Below are positions 11,513-23,700 of a stretch of DNA of 64,000 bases, one piece after another. The DNA is from Taeniopygia guttata. Lineage: Eukaryota; Chordata; Aves; Passeriformes; Estrildidae. The DNA is taken from the NCBI RefSeq assembly GCF_048771995.1, contig NC_133026.1, positions 149,257,001 to 149,321,000 of the forward strand, in the 5' to 3' direction. The notes under the pieces are model-generated. The model saw nothing but the letters and a program-made list of their open reading frames with translations, did no database searches and was not told the origin of the DNA. Numbering within the stretch: the first letter of the stretch is position 1; every line of letters starts with the position of its first letter. A program made the position numbers and the translations under genes.

Positions 11513-13500
11513 TCATTCTGATGATGAGGGAAGTCTGGAAAGAGCTGAAGAGGAGATTCCAGGAAACAAGGTGGATAAGGAAGGACAGCCCTGCATTATC
11601 AGCCTTGTCTCTGCTCTTTGGAGGGGTGGGAGATGCAGGGATAGCAAACATTGCAGCACAGAGGGGCTGAAAGGGAGGGGTTTTGGCCAAGCTGTTGGGT
11701 TCTCCCTCAGCAGTGCTCACTGGGGCTTTTCATAGCTCTGGCACAGAGGAAAAAAATGCATGTTCAGGGATGTCTGATCATTCCTGTTGTCCATCCCACT
11801 CTCCTCCTGCAGGCAAGGCACAGCTGTGCATGCAGAGAGGATCTCAGCAGCAGCAGGGAAGGGAGGAACATTTAGAAAGGCTCTGCTGAGCACCATGCCT
11901 TGCCAGCTGCTGCACCAGAGCTGCTCTGCAGCATCATTTGGGGGCTCAGGATGACTGCAGGGCAGAGCAGGACAGTGCTGGGAGAGAGTTTTACACCAGC
12001 CAGGCCGCTGGGTAACACAAGGTGAGAGCATGAGGAGGAGTCTCTTACTCAATCCAGGACTTGACAGGTCTGAGAACCCGGAGTGCTCCCCAGCCACAGC
12101 CTAACCCAGGTCCTGTCAGCTGGCCCAAAGTGAAAAATTGATAGGTTTGGCTGGATATCAGTGAAACAAATGGGGATTATCAGAAACTCAAAGGTCAGAG
12201 CTTGTCACTTAAAAGATTAGGTGGGAGCAGCTTGTGAGCACCAAAACAAAAGCTGCGTGATGAGATACAAAATAATTTGCAGTGTTGCCTACAGCATTTT
12301 CCTTGTTTGAGCTTGGGACAATTATCTTTATCACCCTTTTAAACTTTGGGGGGAGCATCTAAACACAATACCCTAATGGTCTGGTAAAAGTCGTGACTTT
12401 ATCATAACCATTAATTAACCTTTTTTTTGTATTTTTAACAATTCTAAAACATAACTGATTCAAACCATCTACAGACATCCTTTTTTCATAGTAGTATTTA
12501 TTGCAATTTAATTATCCCAGGGTTCTCAGACCTGCGTAATGTTTCTGCCAAGTGTGCTGAGTGACACAGCAAAATCTCAGCAGGAATTTGCTCTGTGTGC
12601 ATTATGCTCCACCTTACTGCAGAGGTTATCAGGCTGTGGGGCTGGACACGGGGCCCCTACAGCGACCCCATCACCCTTCCCCATTATGGCTGGTAAGAAA
12701 GGAGTAGAGGAGCCTTAGGGATAAGAGGGAAAAGGTGTAGGGGGCAAAGAATCTTTGTGACAGAAGCTTCTTTCTGCTCTTTCATTTCCCCACTCCCTGC
12801 CTGGTTCCCCTGTGGGGCAACCTCATAAGAGATGAGATGTCCCTGCTCCATTTTCAAAGCTTTTCACTTCAAGGTCTCAGGATGCAGCAGCTGTTGGTAA
12901 CCCCCAGGCCTTTTAGTCAGGAAAAGGACACAGGGAATAGGGATAAATAAAGATGGAGGCTGCAAGGATCAGCTGGGAAACTTAGAGAAGAACAATTCAG
13001 GAGGGGAATGTGACCTGGAAAGACAGGCCATTAGTTTTAAGGTGAAGCAGACAGGGAGGGGAGAGAGGAATTACTTAAAGGTTTAAGGGGACCAAATGGG
13101 GTGGGGTAAATGGAAGGGAAAGAGGAGAAAATATGTTGGGCAAATGGAGTTATGGTAGACCTGTCTCTGTAACCTCTGTACCCTGCAGGGGCTTCACCCT
13201 CCACCCTCATACACCCTGTTTTATCCTTTGAAAATCCTGTAGCTCATTCTGGAAGGTTATTGCTCGAGGAAAGGGTACTTGCAGTATATCGTTTTCTTGT
13301 ACTTTGGTGTTTTGTCTGAGCTTAATCTACATGGATACTGTCCCTGGAAAATAGCCGAGGGGAGCAGAGGCTCTAAGCAAAATAAATTTGGGACCACAAA
13401 TGAGACACAAAGGAAGGTGGAGTCCACATCTCTGGATTCCCCAGTGCAGTCTGTCCCTCTAGCTGTTTGTAAATTATAGAAATCTCTGGAAAATTCCTGA
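11513..13500. other. Unique stretch
   Basis: No gene, tRNA or known transposon is recognised. The part from 12600 to 13250 is moderately GC-rich, with short purine-rich runs such as GGAAGGGAAAGAGGAG. It could be a decayed LTR, but no terminal motifs are visible. Confidence 0.45.
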
Positions 13501-13658
13501 AACTGTGGCTGCCCCATCCCTGGAAGTGTCCAAGGCCAGGTTGGATAGGGCTTGGAGCAGCCTGGGATGGTGGAAGGTGTCCCTGCCCACGGCATGGGGT
13601 GGGACTGGATGGTCTTTAAGGTGCCTTGCAACCCAAACCATCCTTTGTATCTATGATT
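13501..13658 (+). mobile_element. CR1 3' end, plus orientation
   Basis: Canonical blocks occur in order: GTGGCTGCCCCATCCCTGGA, AGTGTCCAAGGCCAGGTTGG, GGAGCAGCCTGGGATGGTGG, GGACTGGATGGTCTTTAAGG and the tail CCAAACCATCC..ATCTATGATTCT. This is a well-preserved, 5'-truncated copy. Confidence 0.95.
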
Positions 13659-14183
13659 CTCTTCCAAATTAGACTAAACTCAGCTTTTTAGCAGAAAGCC
13701 AAATTCACCTTTAAAGGTATGTTATGTGCAACATCATTTCAATCTTGATATTATTAATTACAGCATAGAAGTGTTCAGGTGGTCCCCTGTGACCAGTCAA
13801 AAAGGCACTTGACAAAAATCACTTGTAATATGTGTTCATTTTAGTTAATGAGGCCCAGCTCTGATTAAATGCATAGAGAGGAAAGCTCTGTTAATAATGA
13901 ATTCATTCCTTATCATATGAGAAAAGTAAGAATTTATAAAACTCGCTCACTATTTTTGGAGGATTTAAAAAAAGTCACAACACTTGAAATGGTCCCAAGT
14001 CCTGTTTCAGGAATGTGAATGAAGTATTTCATTTTCCTAAAGCAGGAACATGCAGTACTTAGCATTTCCAACTGGAGTTTATTTTAGTCTAATTTATTTT
14101 CAACAGCTTTCCCGTCATCTTGAGTGCTCTGAGAAGAGTTAAAGATAATACATTCCCATTAGAGACAAGGGATAAAACAACAT

Positions 14184-14215
<32 letters not shown>

Positions 14216-15076
14216 GAAAAAAGATGTGTACATTGAATCAATCTTCTCAGTGAGCTGAGATTTCAGCCAGAGAAAGAAGAGCAGGAGGGCTGGAGATTCC
14301 AGGTGTCTGAGGTGTGTTCTCCTTGGCAGAGGAGTGTGATGGCCTCATGTTTGAAATTAAATTTATATTTCGGCATCAACATGCAGAAGTTGAAGCTCCT
14401 TTAACAAGTTAAGGGTTGAACAGCTCCACTCAAATTTTTGGTATTTAGGGCAGCACCTTTTTTATTCATGTCTGATTAAAAGGATGAAAAAATAGAGAAA
14501 GAAAATAAGATGTTTTCTATGTTTTTTGTTTTGTGGCTTTTTTTTTTTATCAGATAGAGATTAATTAGAATTTTTCACATAATAATTATCTGTAAGGAAC
14601 AGATCAGAGCCAGACAAACTTTGGCTAAAAAGAACGTTGTGGGCTGCTGGTCAGAGCCACATTTGAGACTTTGGTAGCCTCCCTGTTTTTAGGAGTCTCT
14701 TTTTTAGTAAGAGAGCTGGAGCTGATATTCAGATCCAGTCTCAATCTTCTCTGTGTTCTTCTGTCTTTGTCTGGCCCTGTCTTTTAGGTTTTTTCTTAGG
14801 AGCTGTTTTTCTGGAAATACTTAAAAAAATTCGACAGCATCCTTCTTTGGTTATTTGCTGTTCCTCCTGGAGGACTGCTCACACTCCACGGCTGATTATG
14901 ATAAATGTTCCTGGTGTAACTAATTTACCTGTTATGTCTCCAAATTGTCAGCTTCTATCAGCTTGAAATCCAGCAGTTTGGCCAACTCGTTGTGAATGTT
15001 TTGTACTCCTGTGTCTTGCTTTTATAAACTCTTCCAGGATTGCCTGGGAAGCCTGGCAAATGTTGGCAGTGAGAGT
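13659..15076. other. AT-rich unique stretch
   Basis: No gene is seen. Apart from the poly(A) tract near 14188 the sequence is unique. The 14330-14640 part is rich in ATTAATTAGAATT-like homeodomain and GATA-type cores (ATCAGATAGAGATTAATTAG) and may be conserved non-coding DNA, which cannot be tested here. Confidence 0.4.
14188..14220. repeat. Poly(A) tract
   Basis: About 27 consecutive A residues followed by GAAAAAAG. It is the longest pure A run in the window, and no element body is recognised 5' of it. Confidence 0.95.
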
Positions 15077-15139
15077 TACAGAATGGTTTGGGTTGGAGGG
15101 GGCATTAAAAATCACCCAGATCCAAGCCCTGCCAAAAGC
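15077..15139 (-). mobile_element. CR1 3' end fragment
   Basis: ACAGAATGGTTTGGGTTGGA followed by GGGGGCATTAAAAATCACCC and AAGCCCTGCC is a reversed CR1 3' terminus, about 60 bp long. Confidence 0.85.
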
Positions 15140-16169
15140 AGAGACACATTCTCTGCCCAGGAAAAAAACTCGTATTGTGCTTCCTCAAACATTCTAAGAT
15201 TTTGCTTCTGACACAAACATTTACATGCAAACACTTTGACCACTCACTGGTCCCTTATGCTGGCTGATATTATTTGCCCTTCATTTATTTCTTTTTTTTT
15301 TTTGGAATAATTATTTTTCTACTTGTGCATCCTCCTTTCCCATTCGACTGAGCTCAGCAGCAGCAATGACTGTTCTAACACAAAACTCCTCTCCATAAAT
15401 TGCATTTTTAAAGACTGGCTCTCCAAAACTCCTCAGCAAGGACCAAGGCTGCTTACTCACAGTGCTTGTTGGAGGTGTTTGAATAGATGCTGCATCTTCC
15501 TGCTCTTTAAAGACTCTGCAAGCAAAGCAAAGAACAAGCAGTGCAGGGTGAGTGGTGGGATAACAACTTCTGGGTTGCCCTTAATATGATTAATAGTCAG
15601 AGACAAGGATTTGTCAAGGCAGCAGGAATACATCAAGGTTAAGGACTGTGGAGCAGCTTTTTAGAATGAGTTATTTGAGCTCATTTCTGCTTTTTCCTGC
15701 CCTGTCCTGGGTGCTTCATCTGTATTGCACACAGAAGTCAGTGCAAACATAATCCAATGATTATGTTTGATTGATGGCCTTGATTCAGCTCATTTCAGGT
15801 TGGTACCTGTGCTAAATGCAGAGATAATTGGACATCCCCATATGGACTGGATGCTTCCCACCTACCCAAATTTCTGCCTAAACAAGACCAGGTCACTCCA
15901 TGCCTCTCTGGAGTGAGGTATCTCTTCCATGGACTGCAGGGGGAGATAGGGACAACCAGGCTCCAAACCTCAAATTGAAATTAAGGCTTTCAGATTTTCT
16001 TTGCAAAGTGACTCATGGCAGAGAATAGACGTTCTTAAATCATTGCTGTCTAAAAGGCATGGTATGGAAATGCATTTTGAGACTGAAAGTTCCAGCAATA
16101 TTTCCCTCTCACAGAAATGGGTGATATTCTAGGCAGGAATTCATGGTGTTTGGTAGTGAGCAAATTCAC
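15140..16169. other. Unique stretch
   Basis: No gene or repeat is recognised except a short T run near 15291. Open frames are short and anonymous. Confidence 0.5.
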
Positions 16170-16400
16170 GGAATCCTTGAATCATAGTCATTGAATCATG
16201 GAATCATAGAATCATTTAGGTTGGAAAAGATCTTTAATGCCATGGAGTCCAACCATTAACCCAGCACTGTCAAGCCATCACTAAACCACGTCTCCATCTA
16301 CATTTCTTTTAAATCCCCCAGGAATGGTGGCTCCAGCATTTCTTTGGGCAGTTCCAGAGCTTTACCTGGAAAAGTCTGTTTTTTACCTAGATTAGCTACA
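16170..16400 (-). mobile_element. CR1 3' end, minus orientation, subfamily with 'GACTCCATGG'-type UTR
   Basis: A triplicated GAATCATAG/GAATCATGG tail is followed by ATTTAGGTTGGAAAAGATCT, GGAGTCCAACCATTAACCCA, CACTGTCAAG and CCATCACTAAACCA. These match the reversed 3' UTR of the same CR1 lineage as the copy at 4333. Similarity fades near 16400. Confidence 0.88.
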
Positions 16401-17885
16401 TCCAGTGCAAATTCTCTGGAAGAAATGTTCAACAAGAAGTAAATCCAAGGAGGGCAGGAATGTCCATCCAAGTATAAATTTCCTTCTGCAATCATGCACT
16501 GCTGCTCCTCGTTTGCCTGGAAAATTTCAGTGTGCTGGAGTTAAACATAATTGAAGTTCAGTAGCAAAACATGGAAGAGACATGGGTTAGAAGTTAAACT
16601 CAGCACAGACACCTTTTTCCACACTGCTGGATTCCCTGAGGACAAAATACCTCTGCAAGCCACATCATGCTGACAGGGTAACCTCTTCTAGCACTGCATT
16701 TAGGAACATTCCAGCCTGTTCTTTGGGATTGAATCTGGGGGTTTATCTTGGAATTCAGGACTGCTGGTTATGTCAGAAGCCAGGTTCAACCCAACCAATC
16801 CAACCCCTGTGCTTCAGTCCCACTGCTGTTACATCCTCCACTGCTTTTGGAAAGAAAAGGATGAGGTGAACCCTGGCTGATTAGACCCTGATTGTAGCAG
16901 AACTCCTGAATTTAAACAACCTCTTACTCCCCCCATCTCTCAGGCTGCAAGCTGGTCTGTGCTCATTTTAAATCCAGGAAGGATCCCAGTGCTCTCTCCA
17001 GGCTCTTTGGAGGACTTGGAGGAGCTCTCTCCTCCTTTGGAGGATTCCTGCCTTACTGCACAGCAAAGCTGGGCTGGTGCTGAGCCATGCCAAGGGTTCC
17101 TGTGTGGTTTGTCCATCACAAGGACCACCCCGATGCTGTGTTAACAAGGCCTCTCTTTTCCTGCCATACTGAATCTCCCTCAAAGCCACGCACAGAAAAT
17201 GCCTCATTCCTACACCACCTCCCTCTCCTCACCCCCTAGGTAACCATCAAAATGCTGTTTTGGTCACCAATCAGCAATTATTCTTTTGGGTGAGAATAAA
17301 CAATCCAACAAGAGCCTTAATTGCTTAAGTGGTCCAAACCCCTCTGCTTTGCACAAGATGTTTGTGTGTCCTTTATTATTCCTGACTCCTTTTCCCCTCT
17401 CTTTGGTCCTCCCCCATTGCTTTTCCACCCAGGCAGCTCGGTCCCTTTTGTACACAACATCCTTTCCCTTTCACAAATCCAGAAAGACCCAGTGGGAAGG
17501 CGGACACAGGAAATGCTGGAAGCAAGGAAAATGCCTCCCTACCCTGTGATATTGAGCTGCCAGGGAGGGGAAGTTTTTATTTTGTTGTTGTTGGTTTTTT
17601 TTTTAAGTGTGTGTGGGGTGTTTAATGTTTCTTTCCTTTTCTTTTTAAAGCCCTCTTTTCCACATTTCCTTTCTTGTTGGTTTGAAAACAGCTGACAACA
17701 AAACCTGCGAGCAGAGCTTTATCTTCCCCCACTTCCCAATGTTTCCTTTACTTTCACAAGCATCACACACAAATGCTCCAAGAGGAAGGGGAAGGATTTC
17801 ATCCTGTTTAGTCTCCTGCATTCACATGATGCCCACTGAGCTCCATGCAAAAGGGCACTTCTACAATCTTGCTGCGTCTGAAATC
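16401..17885. other. Unique stretch
   Basis: No gene or retroelement is recognised. A short T/G-rich run (TTTTGTTGTTGTTGG) lies near 17580. The moderately GC-rich part around 16950-17130 has open frames on both strands without known homology. Confidence 0.5.
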
Positions 17886-18095
17886 ATAATCACAGAATGC
17901 CCTGAGCTAGAAGGGACCTTAAAGTTCATCCGGTTTCAACCTCCTGCCACTTTCCACTATCCCAGGTTGCTCAAAACCTTGTCCAACCTGGCTTTGGACA
18001 CTTCCAGGGATGGGACAGCCACAGCTTCTCTGGACAATCTGTGCCAGGGCCTCCCCACCCTCACGGGGAACAATTTGTTCTTAAACACATCATAA
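17886..18095 (-). mobile_element. CR1 3' end, minus orientation
   Basis: GAATGCCCTGAGCTAGAAGG, CACTTTCCACTATCCCAGGT, GACACTTCCAGGGATGGGAC, CTGTGCCAGGGCCTCCCCAC and CAATTTGTTCTTAAACACAT follow the reversed CR1 order. A small deletion removes the usual CATGGGCAGGGACAC block. Confidence 0.93.
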
Positions 18096-18753
18096 AACAG
18101 CTCAGATGTTGCCTCTGAAAGGCTTTGAGGCTTCCCAAATGAGCTCATTAGCAGTGCAGTTGCACTCTTGTGTTATCCCTGTATGATCCATGTATTGATG
18201 GGATCAACTTTCCTAACAAGGATTTCTCTTTAGGGAGGGTTGTGCCATAAACTCATTGTTGCTCTCTTCGGGGCTGGTTTAAAAAGACAGAGTCTGGGGT
18301 AAAGTCCAGCAAGAGAAAAGTCATTTTTGTTATGGGAAAAAAAAAAGGTTCAGGCAACATGTCCATATGGATTTTCCTCAGGCCCAGCTTTATGAAGGAC
18401 AAGCCTTGGTCCAAAATCTTGACCAGCCATGACACCACGGGGGGTGTGACCCTGCCCTTCTGCAAGTGTTAGATCCCAAACCTACAGGCTGGCAGCATTT
18501 CTCAGGCTGGTAAAAAATGAGTGTCAAAGCATTTCTGTCCATCTCAGAACTGTGTTTCAAATAAAAAAATTAAAATTAAAAAAATTATTCCAAAACCCAG
18601 TCTCCTGCTCCCAGCTGCTGCTGCCTCTATCACAGCATTTCGGTGCTTATATCTCAGTTTTCATCTCTTTTGTTGGCTTTGTTTTCTCCTTCCCCAGTCC
18701 TGCGTTGTCCTGCACCTCTCCCCCGGCTCCCTTCCCAGAGACTTGTGATAACC

Positions 18754-18767
18754 ATTGCCTAGGTAAC
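18754..18767. promoter_or_regulatory. Near-consensus RFX X-box
   Basis: ATTGCCTAGGTAAC fits the RFX-factor inverted repeat GTNRCC(0-3)RGYAAC except for the first base. It sits in a moderately GC-rich patch. Function is inferred from the motif alone. Confidence 0.3.
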
Positions 18768-19160
18768 AGCATCCTGCCTGGTGTGTTTGACTGCCTGCAG
18801 TGGATGTGGGGGCATGTGCTGTGCCTGCGTTCCCCGAGGGATAAGAAGTGGAGAGTCGAGTGCTGTGTGTGGGAGAGGAACTTCTCGCAGCAGAGGCAAG
18901 AAGGTCAGCTCCTTGCACCCCTCTGTAGGGTTTGGGAGCTGCTGCTGTGGTGGCTGAAAGGATTTCTTGACCTCTTGGTGAGAGGGCTGGGAAGGGAGAG
19001 ACTTGGAGGACTTTTTGTCACCGTGCTCATCCAGGACATCCTTATAAAATGTTAGTTATGCATGGCTAAAGCTTTGATTATTCACAGGCCAGCTGGTGGG
19101 GAATCTGACTGACACTTCATTCCTGCCCTGAGCTTCCTCTGGAAGCAGCTGAAAATCCAG

Positions 19161-19192
19161 CAGAAAAAAAAAAAAAAAACCAAAAAAAACCC
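19161..19192. repeat. A/C-rich low-complexity tract
   Basis: About 17 A residues are followed by CCAAAAAAAACCCCAC. Confidence 0.9.
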
Positions 19193-19892
19193 CACAAGAT
19201 CTACCTATCCACAAAGATCAAGAGAAGGAGGACCAGCAATCCAGCAAATTATTCTAAGGAATATTGTTCTCCTTCATTAAGGGTTAATCCAGACCCAGAA
19301 AATGTCAAAAAAGCTTTGTGCTCACCAGACCTGTTCAAAGCATTAATTTAGGGAAGTTTGGACTTATTTCCACTAATGTGTGGACTGGAAATCAGGTAAC
19401 AAACTGCAAGTACAAGGTCAGGCATGGCACAGAGGATGGAATAGAATCAGGACCTGTAGAGGTTTTAATTATCTTAGTTATAAAGTCAGTTCTTAACATA
19501 TCCATGACTTCTTTTTTAAAGGTGCTGAAGCACTAAGGGTTGAACCAACAAGCAAAGGAAGAAGAGTAGATGGGATGGCTCATAATTGAGAACTGGTGGC
19601 AGAAAAGACTGAAATGATGCTGGATGTGAGGAGATACAGAGGAATAAATTCAAATGTGTCAATGTAAAAGAGTCTAAGAAGCAATTTGTGCTGAAAGAGG
19701 TCTGTAAAAAAGGATGAACAGCAAAGCAGATGGCAATTAGGTCCCACAACTCAGAACTTGGGTCAGAGAAAAGGAGAAGGGAAAGGCACTCCTGCTTCCC
19801 TGCCACCTTTCCATGAACCTGCTGCTTGCAGGGTTCCTTGGAAAGCTGTCAGTCAGTGGATTCACAGTGCCAGACTCATCACATTATTGAAA

Positions 19893-20156
19893 AGTGTCAG
19901 AGAATGATAGAATAGTTTGGGTTAGAAGGGACATTAAAAATCATCTCATTCCAGCCCCTGCCATGGGCAGGGACACCTTCCACTATCCCAGGTTGCTCCA
20001 AGCCCTGTCCAGCTTGGACACTTCCAGGGATGGGGAAGCCACAGCTGCTCTGGGAAACCTGTGCCAGGGCCTCCCCACCTTTACAGCCAAGAATTTCTTC
20101 CTTATTATCTAAAGCAAACCTACTCTTTTTCACTTTGAAGCCATTCACCCTTGCCT
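19893..20156 (-). mobile_element. CR1 copy, 3' part (left of an inserted LTR)
   Basis: Reversed CR1 3' UTR and reading-frame end: AGAATAGTTTGGGTTAGAAG, CTGCCATGGGCAGGGACACC, CTTCCAGGGATGGGGAAGCC, CTGTGCCAGGGCCTCCCCAC and AAGAATTTCTTCCTTATTAT. It stops after CACCCTTGCCT, exactly where the CR1 should continue with TGTCACTCCA. That continuation appears about 265 bp further right. Confidence 0.95.
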
Positions 20157-20421
20157 TGTTGTGGGATGTGGTATGGAGATTGTTTACCCAAGGTGATTGC
20201 TTGATTGGATTCATTGACCAATTGGATCCACGTGTGTGTTGGGACTCTCAGGAGAGAGTCACAGGTTTTCTAGTTAGTTAGTTAATGATAGTTCTTATTA
20301 GTGTGATATAGTGCAATATAGTTATAGTATAATATATTATAATAAAGTAATTAATTAGCCTTTTGAAATCATTGGAGTCCTGCGCATCATTATTCTGAGG
20401 TTGGGGATCCCAGCACCAATA
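20157..20421 (+). mobile_element. Probable solo LTR of an avian endogenous retrovirus, inserted in a CR1
   Basis: A 265-bp block interrupts an otherwise collinear CR1 copy. It starts TGTTGTGGGATG, contains the GACTCTCAGGAGAGAGTCAC stem and an AT-rich core with a polyadenylation signal AATAAA at about 20341, and ends near GGGATCCCAGCACCAATA. The AATAAA followed by AATTAGCC and a TGGAGTCCTGCGCATCATTA block resembles songbird ERV LTRs (recognition from memory). No internal retroviral genes are present. Target-site duplication is imperfect (GCCT against CCCT), so the ends are good only to a few bases. Confidence 0.75.
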
Positions 20422-20705
20422 CCCTGTCACTCCATATCCTTGTGAAAGGCCTTCCAAGAAATTTTTGTAGGCTCCCTTTGGGTTCTGCAAGGCCACTGAT
20501 GCCTTATCTTGTTAGTCTGAGCAACCCAAATTCTCTCAGCCTTTCCTCACAGCACAGCTGCTCCATCCCTCTGGTCATCTTGGTGGCCTCCTCTGGACTC
20601 CAACATCTTCAGGTCCTTCCTGTGCTGGGATCCAGGGCTGGGGCAGCTCTGCAGGTGGGGTCTCACCTGAGTGGAGCAGAGGGGCAGAATCCTCTCCCTG
20701 GAACT
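20422..20705 (-). mobile_element. CR1 copy, 5' part (right of the inserted LTR)
   Basis: The same element as at 19893 continues: CCCTGTCACTCCATATCCTT, TAGGCTCCCTTTGGGTTCTG, CTCAGCCTTTCCTCACAGCA, CCTCTGGACTCCAACATCTT and AGAGGGGCAGAATCCTCTCC. The - strand frame reads like a CR1 ORF2 end ('SAPLLHSGETPP'). Confidence 0.92.
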
Positions 20706-23700
20706 GCTGGGAGGTCAATTCCCAGAATTTGTGAGGGAATGCAGAATGGATCCCCACAATCTCATGATGGACAGCACATGGCAGCAGAGCCAGGAGGTCG
20801 TTCTGCTGGAGTAGAGGTGTGGGAAAAGCATCCAGCCAGGTAGCAAAGATAAATCTATGGCTTCCAAAACCACCCCATTTCTAAGTGTGTCCCGCTTCTT
20901 TCTGACCAGCTTGGTACCACACCAGGAAAATGCCTGACCTGTGACTCCCTGAAGAGGAGTACAGCTCTGCTGATCAAATTTGGCTGTTGGCATGAAGAGC
21001 TGAGCAAAGGGAACTGTTCTGCTGCCAGACAGGGTCTTCCCTCCACTAAAAATAAATTTGCATAGATGAGAAAGGATTTACAATATCAACACGGGGATAT
21101 TGGCCCCGGTAAAAACCCTGGAGTTGGCTCAGGAGAGCATGGGCAGCTCCCATCTCCCTCAGTTTGGGGAGATGAAAGCAGAGCCTGGAGAGGAAATTGT
21201 TCAAGCCATCATCCAGCACACCAAAGACACCAACAACTGTAGAAAATAGCCAGAAAAATAAGACCTAAGTGAAAACCAGCTGAGTTCTGGACACTAAACC
21301 ACACTTCACAGCACAAAACCAACTCCTTTCCTCTCCCTTTGCTATGTGGCTGCCTCATCTTCCCCCATTCCCTCTTTTTGAAGGGTTTCTCTCTACTTTG
21401 ACTTTTCACCAGTGTTTTAAATTCCATTCTCTCCTCTGTGCAGAACTTCCCAGCCAAATCCAGTGCGTCAGAGGTGGAAGGAACAGTACCAGTCACCAGG
21501 AAACACCACTGAAATGATTTTACAGTACAAGCTGAAATTAAATAACTCAGTGTAGTCTGCACATCAATCCTGGGGAGTTACTCCCAGTTCAGTATTGATT
21601 GGATATGAAAGGAGCAACCCTTGGAAATGAAGATAGAGCTATCAACATTTCCCAAAACTTTTAAACTCCTTTGTGGTGTTCCCTCCTTTCTTTCCTCAGG
21701 GTTGTTTGGGTTTTTTTCCCCCCTATTTTTTTCCTTTTTGTTACTTTTCCTTTCACCAGGAGTGAACCAGCTGCAAGCTTTCCCGCTCACACTTGTGCCA
21801 GTCAAGTCTGATTCAGAAGCCAGGCAGCAAACAAGGCCTCAGGCTAGAAATCAAACACTGGAGTGCTCTGTGTTGGGAGAAAGGAAAAAGCTTCACCCAT
21901 GTGCTTACAGTATTGGAAGGAGGAACAAAATTCCCTGGAATTAGTGGTTTCTTCCCTTTCCTCTCTCATTGAGTTTTTGTTTGCATTGGATGGATGGAAG
22001 TCCTGTGCTTTGCAGCCTGTACACTGTTAGATTTCTCCTTTGAGGGCATAATGTCCTGAATAATAATGACATAGGGATCCTGTTGCTTTCTGGCTTGTAG
22101 GAGGACTGGAAATGAGTGGAAGTTTATTACAGTGTACAGTTACCAATTATTGAGAATTCTTATTAATCTGGAAGCATTTGGGAGCTGCAAACACACATGG
22201 AAACCTCATTGTGAGGCTGGGCTCTGCATTCCAAGGTGCTTTAACCAGTCAGGTGATGGAATCAAAAAAATCTTCCTGATTTTCAACCCCATTTTCCTAT
22301 TAATTACCTCTTGGCCACCACCCCTCTGCACCACTGATGTTCCTTTCCCTGGTCCCAGACCTAGAGGCATTTTTCCTCATCCTTCCTTACTGATTTCTTG
22401 ATAACCCCATATCAAAGCTCTCCCTTTCCACTCAGGGATGCATTCACACACCTTCAGAGCAGAGGCTGAATCCTTTGAGGATTCCATTAGTGGTGAGGCG
22501 AGTGGGTTGGGCTCTGAGCAGTGGATAAAGTTTTAATGCAGAAGGCACCTGCTTGTGAAATAAAGTGGTGAAAAAACATAGGAGAACACCTCATTTTCCC
22601 ATTTATTTTCTGGTGATTTGTCAATGCAAAGGCAGATACTCAGGTGTCTTTTTTTCATAAAAGGGACTTGCAAAAGCAGGACTAAGTAGCAAGGATGGAT
22701 GGATTAATATATGGAAATGGGCTGGGGTGGCCAGATATGGCATGAAGATTATGAAGGGAAAAAAGGAAAGAGGAGTAGGAGGTCAGAAAGACAAAGCAGC
22801 ACCCAAGATAGGAAGAGGAACTCACCCCATGATCCTAAAACACTGGGGAAATTCCCAAAGAGAAAAGGGTAGTTGGTATTTTCATGAACACTTATATTAT
22901 CCATAGTTTGCTGGAATCACTTATGAATATCAGAAAGGGAGCTTGAAGCTCCTGCAGAAACTCAGAATTTGTCTCCTGACTCTGTATTCAGGGCAAAAGG
23001 CTCAGCAGGGATGGCCATGGTCAGTCCCTGGTGAGGGGAAATTGCTCCTGTCCCAGGGCTGGGTCAGCATCCAGAAAAATAACAGTCCTGTGGGCTCCTG
23101 CACAGAAAAGGGGGGAAAAAATATGTTTTGATGAAGTGAGGCAGCAAGTGAGACAGAACAATTGTCTTTCTCACCTTTGAACTTCCTCAGTGCCACATTA
23201 TCCTGTGACAAACCTGGATGGGGTGCTGAGGGGTGCTGAGAAGCAACATGAGTTTTTGCCCTGTTTCCAAATGAAGGAGAGAGAGTGACACCTGAGAGGC
23301 ACATGTGCATTCCTGGGGTGGAACTGAGAGGGAAGGGAGCAGAGACCCTCCTTCTGCACGTCCGTGGCGTGTGCATCTTCCTCCACGCCCTTCTTCTCCC
23401 TCTCCCACTCCTGCCGAGGTGCCTTTTGGAGCTGCTGCTGTGGCAGGTGAGTCAGTGTGACAGCTCAGGCACGGGGCAGCCCCCTCAGCTGCCGAAATGC
23501 CAGCCAATCTCCCAGCAGGCTCAGAGCCCACTATTATAAATGCATTATTTTCCTCCCTCCCCTCTCCTTCAGCTGGCGTGGTGAGTCAGTAATCAAAGTT
23601 CCTTTGTCATTTTGTGGGGTGTGGGGGAGCTGCTGGTGCTGCTGGTGGGCACAAGGTGTGTGGGGCAGGTTTAGCTGTATCCTCACATGGATCTTCCTCC

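Larger units (their letters stand above)
18096..19892. other. Unique stretch with a possible RFX X-box
   Basis: No gene is recognised. The stretch contains an A/C-rich run at 19161-19192 and a near-consensus X-box at 18754. A 168-codon open frame from 18552 has no known homology and starts in a simple AAATTAAAATTAAAA tract. Confidence 0.45.

Noticed and set aside
20157-20421. Possibility of an intact endogenous retrovirus at the LTR
   Set aside because: The flanks are CR1 on both sides within 265 bp. No gag, pol or env sequence is present.
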